Source: Ehretia macrophylla
Lineage: Eukaryota; Streptophyta; Magnoliopsida; Boraginales; Ehretiaceae
NCBI GenBank assembly: GCA_037974665.1
Contig: CM075775.1
Location: 36,730,152 to 36,794,151 of the forward strand
Length of the DNA: 64,000 nt
Direction: 5' to 3'
The stretch's first letter is position 1; every line of letters begins with the position of its first letter. The position numbers and the translations under genes are program-made. Shown in pieces: positions 48,623-61,499 of this stretch. The notes beneath the pieces were generated by a model. The model saw only the letters and a list, made by a program, of their open reading frames with translations, did not search any database and was not told where the DNA came from.

Positions 48623-51369
48623 TCTTGCCTAAGGTGCCGTGGGATTCGGTAATAGAAATGTGATAGATTAGGTTGTTGTCCTTTACGCGGCTCACGACGT
48701 ACGATCCGGGATGAAAAAACTGTACAAAAGAAGAAAAGTGTCCCGAAACTAAAGAAAACATTCAATTTTGGCTCCGAAAATAGGTGCAGTTGAGTAGGTC
48801 TGCAACCCCCGTCGTAGAGCTCTCGGAGAGCTTTCCAACGGTGTGCTCTGCGCAGCGTAACTCCTTACGGATCAAAAGTTATGGGCACCAGAGCGACAGA
48901 GACCTGCTCCCAAGCCCCACGCCCTCGGCTTGCGGGCCCGACCTCCACGTGAAGCGAAGTTGACTTGCCCAAGGTGCCGTTGGATTCGGTAATAGAAATG
49001 TGATGTATAAGGTTATCGTCCTTTACGCAGCTCACGACGTACGATCCGGGACGAAAAAATTGTGCAAAAGAAGAAAAGTGTCCAGAAACATATGAAAACA
49101 TTCGATTTTGGGCTCCGAAAATAGGCGCAGCCGAGCAAGCCTGATGCCCCCGTCGTAGAGCTCTCGAAGTGCTTTCCAACGGTATGCTGTGCGCTGAGTA
49201 ACTCCTTACGGATCAAAAGTTATGGGTACCGGAGAGACGGAGACCTGGTCTCAAGCCCCACGCCCTCGGCTTGCGGGCCCAACCTCTACGTGAAGTGAAG
49301 TTGTCTTGCCCAAGGTGTCGTGGGATTCGAAAAATAGAAATGTGATGGATTAGGTTGTCGTCCTTTTAGCGGCTCACGACGTATGATCAGGGACGAAAAA
49401 ACAACGCAAAGGAAGAAAAGTGTTCTGAAACTGATGAAAATGTCTGATTTTGGACTGTGAAAATAGGTGCAGCTGAATAGCCTAGCTGCCCCCGTTGTAG
49501 AGCTGTCGGAGTGCTTTCCAATGGTATGCTGTGCACCACGTAATTCCTTACGGATCATAAGTTATGGTCTCCTGAGTGACGGAGACTTGGTCCCAAACCC
49601 CACACCCTCGGTTTGCGGGCCCAGCCTCTACGTGAAACAAAGTTGTCTTCCCAAGGTACTGTGGGATTCGGTAATAGAAAAGCGATGGATTAGGTTGTCG
49701 TCCTTTTCACGGCTCATGACGTACGATCCGGGATGAAAAAATAGCGCAAAAAAAGAAATGTTTCCCGAAACTGATGAAAAAGTTCTATTTTGGGTTCCGA
49801 AAATAGGCGCAGACGAGCAAGCTTGCTGCCCCCATTGTAGAGCACTCAGAAAGCTTTCGAACGGTATGTTATGCGTCGCATAACTCCTTACGGATCAAAA
49901 GTTATGGGCAGCGGAGTGACGGAGACCTGGTCCCAAGCCCCACGCCATCGGTTTGTGGGCCCAGCCTCTACGTGAAGCGAAGCTGTCTTGCCAAAGGTGC
50001 CGTGGAATTCGGAAATAGAAATGTGATGGATTTTGTTGTCGTTCTTTTCGCGGCTCACGACGTACGATCCGGGATGAAAAACAGCGCAAATGAAGAAAAG
50101 TTTCCCGAAACTGATGAAAATGTTCGATTTTAGGTTTCGAAAATAGGTGCAGCCAAACAGGCTAGCTGCCCCCGTCGCAGAGCTCTCGATGAGCTTTCCA
50201 ACAATATGTTGTGCGCTGCGTAACTTCCTACGGATCAAAAGTTATGGGCACCAGAGCGACGGAGACCTGGTCCCGAGCCCAATGCCCTCGATTTGCGGGC
50301 CCAGCCTCTACGTGAAGCGAAGTTGTCTTGCCCAAGGTACCGTGGGATTCGGTAATAAAAATCTGATGGATTAGATTGTCGTCCTTTTTGCAGCTCACGA
50401 CAAACGATCCCGAGCAAAAAAATACCGCGAAAGAAGAAAAGTGTCCCGAAACTAATAAAAATGTTCAATTTTGGTCTCCAAAAATAGGTCCAGCCGAGTA
50501 GGCTAGTCGCCTTCATCGTAGAGTTCTCGGTGTGCTTCTCAACGGTATGATGTGCGCCGCGTAACTCCTTATAGATCAAAAGTTATGGGCATCGGAGCGA
50601 CGGAGACCTGGTCCCAAGCCCTACTCCCTTGATTTGCGGGCCCAGCCTCTACGTGAATCAAAGTTGTCTTGCCCAAGGTACCATGGGATTCGGTAATAGA
50701 AATGTGATAGATTAGGTTGTCGTCCTTTCCGAGGCTCACGACGTACGATCCGGGATGAAAAAATAGCGCAAAGGAAGAAAAGTGTCCCAAAATTGATAAA
50801 AATGTTTGATTTTGGGTCCCGAAAATAGGCGCAGCAGAACAGGATAGCTGCCCCTATCATAGAGCTCTCGGAGAGCTTTCCATTGGTATGCTGTGCGCCG
50901 TGTAACTCCTTACGGATCAAAAGTTATGGGCACCGGAGCGACGGAGACCTGGTCCCAAGCCCCATGCCCTCAGTTTGCTAGCCCAGCCTCCACGTGAAGC
51001 GAAGTTGTCTTCCCTAGATGCCGTGGGATTCGGTAATAGCAATGTGATGGATTAGGTTGTCGTCCTTTTTGCGGCTCACGACATACGATATCGGACTGAA
51101 AAATAGTACAAAAGAAGAAATGTTTCCCGAAACTGATGAAAACATTCGATTTTAGGTTTCGAAAACAGGCGCAGCCGAACAGGCTAGCTGCCTCCGTCGT
51201 AGAGCTCTCGGAGTGATTTCCAATGGTATACTGTGCGTCGTGTAACTCCTTACAGATCAAACATTCTGGGCACCGGAGTGACAAAGACCTGGTCCCAAGA
51301 CCCACGCCCTCGATTTGCGGGCCCATCCTATACATGAAGCGAAGTTGTCTTGCCCAAGGTGTTGTGGGA

Positions 51370-53790
51370 TTCGGTAATAGAACTGTGATGGATTTGGTTG
51401 TCGTAATTTTTGCGGCTCACGACGTCCGATCTGGGATAGAAAAACAGCGCAAAACAAGAAAAGTGTCCTGAAACTGATGAAAATGTTTGATTTTCGGTTC
51501 CGAAAATAGGCGCAGCCAAATAGGCTAGCTGGCCCTGACGTAGAGCTCTCGAAGAGCTTTCCAACGGTATGTTGTGCGCCGTGTAACTCCTTACGGATCA
51601 AACATTCTAGCCACTGGAGTGACGAAGACCTGGTCCCAATACCCACGCCCTCGATTTGCGGGCCCAGCCTCTACACGAAGCGAAGTTGTCTTGCCCAAGG
51701 TGCCGTGGGATTCGGTAATAGAACTGTGATGGATTTGGTTGTCGCAATTTTTGCGGCTCACGACGTCCGATCTGGGACAGAAAAATAGCGCAAAACAAGA
51801 AAAGTGTCCTAAAACTGATGAAAACGTTTGATTTTGGGTTCCAAAAATAGGCTCAACCGAATAGGCTAGCTGCCCCCATCGTAGAGCTCTCGGAGAGCTT
51901 TTCAATGGTATGCTGTGCGCCGTGTAACTCCTTACAGATCAAAAGTTATGGGCACCGGAGCGACGGAGACCTCGCCCCAAGCCCCACGCCCTTGGTTTGC
52001 TGGCCCAGCCTCCACGTGAAGCGAAGTTGTCTTGTCAAGATGCTGTTGGATTCGGTAATAGAAATGTGATGGATTAGGTTGTCGTCCTTTTCGCGGCTCA
52101 CGACATACGATATAGGACTGAAAAACAACACAAAAGAAGAAAAGTATCCCGAAACTGATGAAAACGTTCGATTTTGGGATCTGAAAACAGGCTCAGCCAA
52201 ACAGGCTAGCTACCCCCGTCGTAGAGCTCTCAGAGAGCTTTCCAACGGTATGCTGTGCGCCACGTAACTCCTTACGGATCAAACATTCTGGGCACCGGAG
52301 TGATGTAGACCTGGTCCCAAGACCCACGCCCTCGATTTGCGGGCCCAGCCTCTACATGAAACGAAGTTGTCTTGCCCAAGGGGCCATGGGATTCGGTAAT
52401 AGAATTGTGATGGATTTGGTTGTCGTAATTTTTGCGGCTCACAACGTACGATCCGGGATAAAAAAAATAGCACAAATGAATAAATATATCCCGAAACTGA
52501 TGAAAACATTCAATTTTAGGTTTCAAAAATAGGCGCAGCCAAACAGGCTAGCTACCTCCGTCGTAGAGCTCTCGGAGTGCTTTCCAATGGTATGATGTGC
52601 GACGTGTAACTCCTTACGGATCAAACATTCTGGGCACCGGAGCGACGAATACCTGGTCCCAAGACCCACGCCCTCGATTTACGGACCCAGCCTCTACGTG
52701 AAGCGAAGTTGTTTTGCCCAAGGTGCCGTGGGATTCGGTAATAGAACTGTGATGGATTTGGTTGTCATAATTTTTGCGGCTCACGACGTCCGATCTGGGA
52801 CAGAAAAATAGCGCAAAACAAGAAAAGTATCCCGAAACTGATGAAAACATTTGATTTTGGGTTCCGAAAATAGGCGCAGCCAAATAGGCTAGCTGCCCCC
52901 GACGTAGAGCTCTCTAAGAGCTTTCCTACGGTATGTTGTGCGCTGTGTAACTCCTTATGGATTAAACATTCTGGGCACCGGAGCGACGAAGACCTGGTCC
53001 CAAGACCCACGCCCTCGATTTGCGGGCCCAGCCTCTACATGAAGCGAAATTTTCTTGCTGAATGTGCTGTGGGATTCGATAATAGAATTGTGATGGATTT
53101 GGTTGTCGTAATTTTTGTGACATAAAAATAGCGCAAAACAAGAAAAGTGTCCCAAAACTGATGAAAACGTTTGATTTTGGGATCCGAAAACAGGCTCAGC
53201 CGAATAGGCTAGCTGCCTTCGTCGTAGAGCTCTTGGAGTGCTTTCCAATGGTATACTGTGCGCCATGTAACTCCTTACGGATCAAAAGTTATGGGCACCG
53301 GAGCGACGGAGACCTAGTCCCAAGCCCCACGCCATCGGTTTGCTGGCCCAGCCTCCACATGAAGCGAAGTTGTCTTGCCTAGATGCCATGGGATTCGGTA
53401 ATAGAAATGTGATGGATTAGGTTAACATCCTTTTCGCGGCTCACGACATACGATATGGGACTGAAAAACATCACAAAAGAAGAAAAGTATCCTGAAACTG
53501 ATGAAAACATTAGATTTTGGGATCCAAAAACAGGCTCAGCCAAATAGGCTAGCTGCCCCAAGTGTAGAGCTCTCAGAGAGCTTTCCAACGGTATGCTGTG
53601 TGCCGCGTAACTCCTTACGGATAAAATATTCTGGGCACCGGAGCGACGAAGACCTGGTCCCAAGACCCACGCCCTCGATTTGCGGGCCCAGCCTCTACAT
53701 TAAGCGAAGTTGTCTTGCCCAAGGTGCCTTGGGATTCGGTAATAGAACTGTGATGGATTTGGTTGTCGTAATTTTTGCGGATCACGATGT
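51370..53790. repeat. Satellite subfamily with GATGGATTTGGTTGTCGTAA
   Basis: These monomers carry AGAACTGTGATGGATTTGG where most have AGAAATGTGATGGATTAGG, plus CAAACATTCTGGGCACC for CAAAAGTTATGGGCACC and CAAGACCCACGCCCTCGATT. They occur near 51380, 51720, 52400, 52740, 53088 and 53747, interspersed with ordinary monomers. Confidence 0.75.
53110..53125. repeat. Satellite monomer lacking the CGGCTCACGACGTCCG segment
   Basis: GTCGTAATTTTTG is followed by TGACATAAAAATAGC, a deletion of about 25 bp. The related monomer 9.18 kb downstream (near 62290) retains the segment, so this loss happened after that duplication. Confidence 0.65.
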
Positions 53791-53949
53791 ACGATCCCGG
53801 ATGAAAAAACAGCGCAAAGGAAGAAATGTTTCTCAAAATTGATGAAAACATTCGATTTTAGGTTTCGAAAATAGGCGCAGCCGAACAGGCTAGCTGCCTC
53901 CATCGTAGAGCTCTCGGAGTGCTTTCCAATGGTATGCTGTGAGCCATGT

Positions 53950-53965
53950 AACTCCTTACCCAAAG
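53950..53965. repeat. Truncated satellite monomer (about 100 bp missing)
   Basis: GTAACTCCTTAC joins directly to CCAAAGTGCCATGAG, skipping the end of one monomer and the beginning of the next. Confidence 0.7.
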
Positions 53966-54484
53966 TGCCATGAGATTCGGTAATAGAAATGTGATGGACT
54001 AGGTTGTCGTCCTTTTCGCGGCTCACGACGTACGATCCGCGATGAAAAATAGTGTAAGAGAAGAAAAATGTCTCCAAACTGATGAAAACGTTCAATTTTG
54101 GTCTCCGAAAATAGGCGCAACCGAGTAGGCTTGCTGCCCCTATTGTAGAGCTCTCAGAGAGCGTTCCCACGGTATGCTGTGCACCGCGTAATTTGTTACG
54201 GATCAAAAGTTATGAGCACCGGAGCGACGGAGACCTGGTCCCAAGCCCTACGCCCTCGGTTTGTAGGCCCAGCCTCTACGTGAAGTGAAGTTGTCTTGCC
54301 CAAGATGCCATGGGATTCGGTAATAGAAATGTGATGGATTAGGTTGTCGTCCTTTTCACGGCTCACGACGTACGATCCGTGATGAAAAAATAGTGCAAAA
54401 GATGAAAAATATCCCGAAACTAATGAAAACATTTAATTTTGGTCTCCGAAAATAGGGGCAGCCAAGTAGGATTGCTGCCCTCGT

Positions 54485-54500
54485 CGTAGAGCTCACTCCT
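54485..54500. repeat. Satellite monomer with deletion of about 40 bp
   Basis: GTCGTAGAGCTC joins ACTCCTTACGG, losing the TCGGAGAGCTTTCC...GCGTA segment. Confidence 0.7.
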
Positions 54501-56129
54501 TACGGATCAAAAGTTATGGGCGCCGGAGTGATGAAGACTTAGTCCCAAGCCCTACGCCCCCAGTTTGAGGGTCCAGCCTCTACGTGTAGCTAAGTTGTCT
54601 TGCCCAAGGTGCCGTGGAATTCGGTAATAGAAATGTGATGGATTAGATTGTTGTCATTTTCGATGCTCACGACGTACGATCCGAGAGGGCAAAACAGCAC
54701 AAAAGAAGAAATGTGTCCCGAAACTGATGAAAATGATCAATTTTGGGCTCCGAAAATAGGCACAGCCAAGCAGGATTGCTGCCCATGTCGTAGACCTCTC
54801 GGAGAGCTTTCCAACGGTATACTATGCGTCGCGTAACTCCTTACGGATCAAAAGTTATGGGCATCGGAGCGACACCTGGTCCCAAGCCCCACGCCCTCAG
54901 TTTGCGGGCCCAGCCTCTACGTGAAGTGAAGTTGTTTTGCCCAAAGTATCGTGGGATTCGGTAATAGAAATGTGATGGATTAGGTTGTCGTCCTTTTCGC
55001 TGCTCATGACGTACGATCTAGGACTGTAAAACAGGGCAAAAGAAGAAATATGTCCCAAAATTGATGAAAACGATCGATTTTGGGCTCTGAAAATAGGCAT
55101 AGCCAAGCAGGATTGCTGCCCACGTAGTAGACATCTCGGAGAGCTTTCCAACGGTATACTGTGCATCGCGTAACTCTTTACGGATCAAATGTTATGGGCA
55201 TCGGAGTGACGGAAACCTAGTCCCAAGCCCCAAGCCCCATGCCCTCAGTTTGCGGGCCCAGCCTCTATGTGAAGTGAAGTTGTCTTGCCCAAGGTGCCAT
55301 GGGATTCGGTAATCGAAATGTGATGGATTAGGTTGTCGTCCTTTTCATAGCTCACGATGTACGATCCGCAATGAAAAAACAGCGCAAAAGAAGAAAAATA
55401 TCCCAAACTTGATGAAAACGTTCGATTTTGGTCTCCAAAATTATGCGCAGCCGAGCAGGCTTGTTGCCCTCGTCGTAGATCTCTCAGAGAGCTTTCCAAC
55501 GGTATGTGGTGCGCCACGAAACTCCTTACGGATCAAAAGTTATGAGAACCGGAGCGACGGAGACTTGGTCCCATGCCCAACGCGCTTGGTTTACGGGCCC
55601 AGCCTCTATATCAAAGCGAAGTTGTCTTACCCAAGGTGCCGTGGGATTCGGTAATAGAAATGTGATGGATTAGGTTGTCGTCCTTTTCGCGGCTCACGAC
55701 GTACTATCCGGGATGGAAAAAATAGTACAAAAGAAGAAAAGTGTTCCGAAACTGATGAAAACTTTCGATTTTGATCTCTGAAAATATGCGCAACCGAGCA
55801 GGATTGCTTCCCTCGTCGTAGAGCTCTCGGAGAGCTTTCTAATGGTATGTTGTGCGCCGCGTAACTCCTTATGGGTCAAAAATTATGGCCACCGGAGCGA
55901 CGAAGACCTAGTCCCAAGCCCCACGCCCTCGGTTTGCGAGCCCAGTCTCGACGTGAGGTGACATTGTCTTGCCCAAGGTGCCATGGGATTCAGTAATAGA
56001 AATGTGATGGATTAGGTTGTCGTCCTTTTCGCGGCTCACGACGTACGATTCGCAATGAAAAAATAGCGCAAAAGAAGAAAAATGACCTGAAATTGATGAA
56101 AACATTCGATTTTGGTCTCCGAAAATATG

Positions 56130-56150
56130 TGCAAGCGAGCAGACTTGGTC
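56130..56150. repeat. Truncated satellite monomer with the GAGCAG-ACTTGGTCCC junction, copy 1
   Basis: About 105 bp are missing between GCGAGCAG and ACTTGGTCCCATGCCC. The same junction recurs at about 59438. Confidence 0.7.
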
Positions 56151-57550
56151 CCATGCCCCACGCGCTTGGTTTGCGGGTCTAGCCTCTATGTCAAACCGAA
56201 GTTGTATTGCCCAAGGTACCGTGGGATTCAATAATAGAAATGTGATGGATTAGGTTGTCGTCCTTTTCGCGGCTCACGACGTACTATCCGGGTCAGAAAA
56301 ACAGTGCAAAAGAAGAAAAGTATCCCAAAATTGATGAAAACGTTTGATTTTAGGCTCTAAAAACAGGCGCAGGTGAGCAAACTTGTTGCCCGCGTTATAG
56401 AGCTCTCGGAGAGCTTTCCAACGGTATGCTGTGCGCCGCGTAACTCCTTACGGATCAAAAGTTATTGGCACCAGAGCGACGGAGACCTGGTCCCAAGCCC
56501 TACGCCCTCGGTTTGCGGGCCCAGCCTCTACGGGTAGCTAAGTTGTCTTGCCCAACGTGCCATGGGATTCAGTAATAGAAATGTGATGTATTAGGTTGTC
56601 ATCCTTTTCGCGGCTCACGGCGTACGATCCGGGACCCAAAAAAAGCTCAAAAGAAGAAAAATGTCCCGAAATTGATGAAAACGTTTAATTTTGGGCTCCA
56701 AAAATAGGCGCATCCGAATAGGCTAGCTGCCTCCGTCGTAGAGTTCTCGGATTTCTTTCCAACGGTATGCTGTGCGCCGCGTAACCCCTTACGGATCAAA
56801 AGTTATAGGCACCGGAGTAACGGAGACCTAGAACCAGCCCCACGCCCTCGGTCTGCAGGCCCAGCCTCTACGTGAATCGAAGTTGTCTTTCCCAAGGTAT
56901 GTGGGATTCGATAATAGAAATGTTGTGGATTAGGTTGTCGTCCCTTTCGCGGCTCATGACGTATGATCCTAGATGGAAAAACAGTGCAAAATAAGAAAAG
57001 TGTCCCGAAACTGATAAAAACGTTCGATTTTGGGCTACGAAAACAGGCATGGCCATGCAGGCTTGCTACCCTTGTTGTAGAGCTCTCGGAGAGCTTTCCA
57101 ACGCTATGTTGTGTGCCGCATAACTCCTTATGGATCAAAAGTTATGGGCACCGAAGCGACGGAGACCTGGTCCCAAGCCCTATGCCCTCGGTTTGCGGGC
57201 CCAGCCTCTACGTGAAGTGAAGTTGTCTTGCCCAAAGTGCCATGGGATTCGGTAATAGAAATGTGATGGACTAGGTTGTCGTCCTTTTTGCGGCTCACGA
57301 TGTACGATCCGCGATGAATAAACAGTGCAAAAGAAGAAAAATATCCCAAAACTGATGAAAACATTTGATTTTGGTCTCTGAAAATAGGCGCAGCCAAGTG
57401 GGCTTGGTGCCCTCGTTGTTGAGCTCTCGGAGAGCTTTCCAACGGTATGCTGTGCGCCGCGTAACTCCTTACGGATCAAAAATTATGGGCACAAGAGCGA
57501 CGGAGACTTGGTCCCATGCCCCATGCGCTCAGTTTGCGGGCCCAACCTCT

Positions 57551-58860
57551 ACGTCAAAGTGAAGTTGTCTTGCCCAAGGTGCCGTGGGATTCGGTAATAG
57601 AAATGTGATGGATTAAGTTGTTGTCATTTTCGCGGCTCACGACGTACGATGCGGGGTGGAAAATAGCGCTAAAGAAGAAAAGTGTCCCAAAACTGATGAA
57701 AACGTTTGATTTTAGGCAATGAAAACAGGCGCAGCCAAGCAGGCTTGCTACCCCCATCGTAGAGCTCTCGGAGAGCTTTCAAACGGTATGTTGTGCGCTA
57801 CGTAACTCCTTGCGGATCAAAAATTATAGGCACTGGTGCGACGGAGACCTAGTCCCCAGCGCTACGCCATCTGTTTACAGACCCGGCCTCTACGTGTAGC
57901 TAAGTTATCTTGCCCAAGGTGCCGTGGGTTTGGTAATAGAAATGTGATGGATTAGGTTGTCATCCTTTTTGCGGCCACGACGTACGATCTGGGACGAAAA
58001 AATAGCACAAAAGAAGAAAAGTATCCCGAAACTGATGAAAATGTTCGATTTTGGGCTCCAAAAATAGGCACATCCAAGCAGGATTGCAGCCCACGTCGTA
58101 GAGCTCTCGGAGAGCTTTCCAACGGTATACTGTGCGCCGCGTAACTCCTTACGGATAAAAAATTATGGGCAGAAGAGCGACGGAGACTTGGTCCCATGCC
58201 CCATGCGCTCAGTTTGCGGTCCCAGCCTCTACGTCAAAGTGAAGTTGTCTTGCCAAGGTGCCATGGGATTCGGTAATAGAAATGTGATGGATTAAGTTGT
58301 CGCCATTTTCGTGGCTCACGACGTACGATGCGGGGCGGAATAATAGCGCTAAAGAAGAAAAGTGTCCCAAAACTGATGAAAACGTTTGATTTTAGGCCAT
58401 GAAAACAGGCGCAGCCAAGCAGGCTTGCTACCCCCGTCGTAGAGCTCTCGGAGAGCTTTCAAACGGTATGTTGTGCGCCACGTAACTCTTTACGGATCAA
58501 AAATTATAGGCACCGGTGCGACGGAGGCCTAGTCCCAAGCGCTACGCCCTCTGTTTACGGGCCCGGCCTCGACGTGTAGCTAAGTTGTCTTGCCCAAGGT
58601 GCCGTGGGTTCGGTAATAGAAATGTGATGGATTAGGTTGTCATCCTTTTTGCGGCCACGACGTACGATCCGGGACGAAAAAATAGCACAAAAGAAGAAAA
58701 GTATCCCGAAACTGATGAAAATGTTAGATTTTGGGCTCCGAAAATAGGCACATCCAAGCAGGATTGCTGCCCACGTCGTAGAGCTCTCGGAGAGCTTTCC
58801 AACCGTATATTGTGCCCCGCGTAACTCCTTATGGATCAAAAGTTATGGGCACCGGAGCGA
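57551..58860. repeat. Recent two-monomer duplication in the satellite
   Basis: Two adjacent blocks of about 679 bp share rare variants in the same order: ACGATGCGGGG (57645 and 58324), TAGCGCTAAAGAAG, AGGC(A/C)ATGAAAACAGG, GCACTGGTGCGACGG/GCACCGGTGCGACGG, CGTGTAGCTAAGTT and TTTGCGGCCACGACG. Their mutual similarity is clearly higher than that of random monomer pairs, so this dimer duplicated late. Confidence 0.8.
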
Positions 58861-59430
58861 CGGATACCTGGTCCCATGCCCCATGCCCTCGGTTTGGGGG
58901 CCCAGCCTCTACGTGAAGTGAAGTTGTCTTGCCCAAGGTGCAATGGGATTCGGTAATAAAAATGTGATGGATTAGTTTGTCGTCCTTTTCGTGGCTCACG
59001 ACGTGCAATCCGTGATGAAAAAGCAATGCAAAAGAAGAAAAATATCCCGAAACTGATGTAAACATTCAATTTTGGTCTCCAAAAATATATGCAGCTGAGC
59101 AGGATTGCTGCCTTCGTCGTAGAGCACTCGGAGAGCTTTCCAACAGTATATTGTGTGCTACATAACTCCTTACGGATGAAAAGTTATGGGAGCCGGAGCG
59201 ACGAAGACTTAGTCCCATGCCCCACACACTCGATTTACGGGCCCAGCCTCTATGTGAAGTGAAGTTGTCTTGCCCAATGTGGCATGGGATTCGGTAATAG
59301 AAATGTGATGGATTAGGTTGTCGCCCTTTTTGCTACTCACGACGTACGATCCGCGATGAAAAAACAGCGCAAAAGAAGAAAAATGCCCTGAAACTAATGA
59401 AAGCGTTCGATTTTGGTCTCCGAAAATATG

Positions 59431-59451
59431 CGCAGGCGAGCAGACTTGGTC
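59431..59451. repeat. Truncated satellite monomer with the GAGCAG-ACTTGGTCCC junction, copy 2
   Basis: The same deletion junction as at 56137, 3301 bp downstream, with similar flanking variants (AAAATATGCGCAGGCGAG, GCCTAGCCTCTACGTCA). Confidence 0.7.
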
Positions 59452-61499
59452 CCATGCCCCACGCAGTCGGTTTGCGGGCCTAGCCTCTACGTCATAGCAA
59501 AGTTGTGTTGCCCAAGGTACCGTGGGATTCAGTAAGAGAAATGTGATGGATTAGGTTGTCGTCCTTTTCGCGGCTGACAGCATACGATCTGGGAGGAAAA
59601 AACAGCTGAAAACAAGAAAAGTGTCCCGAAACTGATGAAAATGTTCGATTTTGGGCTCCAAAAACAGGCACAGCCGACCAGGCTTGCTGCCCTCGTCGTA
59701 GAGCTCTTAGAGAGCCTTCGAACGGTATGTTGTGTGCCGCGTAACTCCATACGAATCAAAAGTTATGGGCACCAGAGTGACGGAGACTTCGTCCTATGCC
59801 CACGCGCTCAGTTTGCGGGCCAGCCTCTACATCAAAGCAAAGTTGTCTTGCTCGAGGTGCCGTAGGATTTAGTAATAGAAATGTGATGGATTAGGTTGTT
59901 GTCCTTTTCGCAACTCACGACGTACTATCGAGGACGGAAAAGCTGCGCAAAAGAAGAAAAGTATCCTGAAATTGACGAAAATGTTTGATTTTAGACTCTG
60001 AAAATAGGCGCAGGCGAGCAGACTTGCTGCCCCCGTTGTACAGCTCTCGGAGAGCATTCCAACGGTATGTTGTGCGCCGCGTAATGCCTTACGGATCAAA
60101 AGTTATGGGCACAAGAGCGACGGAGACCTGGTCCCAAGCCCTATGCCCTCGGTTTGCGGGCCCAGCCTCTACGTGTAGGCAAGTTGTCTTGCCCAAGGTG
60201 CCGTGGGATTCGGTAATAGAAATGTGATGGATTAGGTTGTCGTCCTTTTCGCGGCTCACGACGTACGATCCAGGACGAAAAAATAGCACAAAAGAAGAAA
60301 AATGTCCCGAAGATGATGAAAACGTTCGATTTTGGGCTCTGAAAACAGGCACATCCGAGTAGGATTGCTGCCCACGTCGTAGAGCTCTCGAAGTGCTTTC
60401 CAACAGTATACTGTGCGTCGCGTAACTCCTTACGGATCAAAAGTTATGGGCACCGGAGTGACGGATACCTGGTCTCATGCCCCATGCCCTCGGTTTTTTG
60501 GCCCAGCCTCAATGTGAAGTGATATTGTCTTGCCCAAGGTGCCACGGGATTTGGTAATAGAAATTTGATGGATTAGGTTGTCGTCCATTTTGCGGCTCAC
60601 GACGTACGATCCGCAAAGAAAAAACAGCGCAAAAGAAGAAAAATGTCCCGAAACTGATGAAAATGTTCGATTTTGGTCTCCAAAAATATGCGTAGCCGAG
60701 CAGGCTTGCTACCCTTGTCGTAGAGCTCTCGAAAAGCCTTCCAACGGTATGTTGTGCACCGCGTAACTCCTTACGAATAAAAAGTTATGGGCACCGGAGC
60801 GACGGAGACTTGGTCCCATACCCCCACGCTCGGTTTACGGGTCCAGCCTCTACGTCAAAGAAAAGTTGTCTTGCCCAAGGTGCCATTGGATTCGGTAATA
60901 GAAATGTGATGGATTAAGTTGTCGTCCTATTCGCGGCTCACGACGTACGATTCGGGATGAAAAAATAGTGCAGAAGAAGAAAGTTGCCCCGAAACTGATG
61001 AATAACATTCGATTTTGGGCTCCAAAAATAGGCCCAGCCAAGCTGGCTTGCTGCACCCATCGTAGAGCTCTCAGAGAGCTTTCCAACGGTATGCTGTGCG
61101 CCGCGTAACTCCTTACGGATCAAAAGTTATGGGCACTGGAGCAACAAAGACTTGGTCCCATGCCCCACGCGCTCGGTTTACAAGCCCAGCCTCTACGTCA
61201 AAGCGAAGTTGGCTTGCCCAAGGTGGCATGGGATTCGGTAATAGAAATGTTATGGATTAGGTTGTCGTCCTTTTCGCGGCTCACGACATACGATATGGGA
61301 CTGAAAAACAACACAAAAGAAGAAAAGTATCCCAAAACTGATGAAAACGTTCGATTTTGGAATCCAAAAATAGGGTCAGCCAAACAGGCTAGCTGCCCCC
61401 GTCGTAGAACTCTCAGAGAGCTTTCCAACGGTATGCTGTGCGCCACGTAACTCCTTACGGATCAAACATTTTGGGCACCGGAGTGACGTAGACCTGGTC

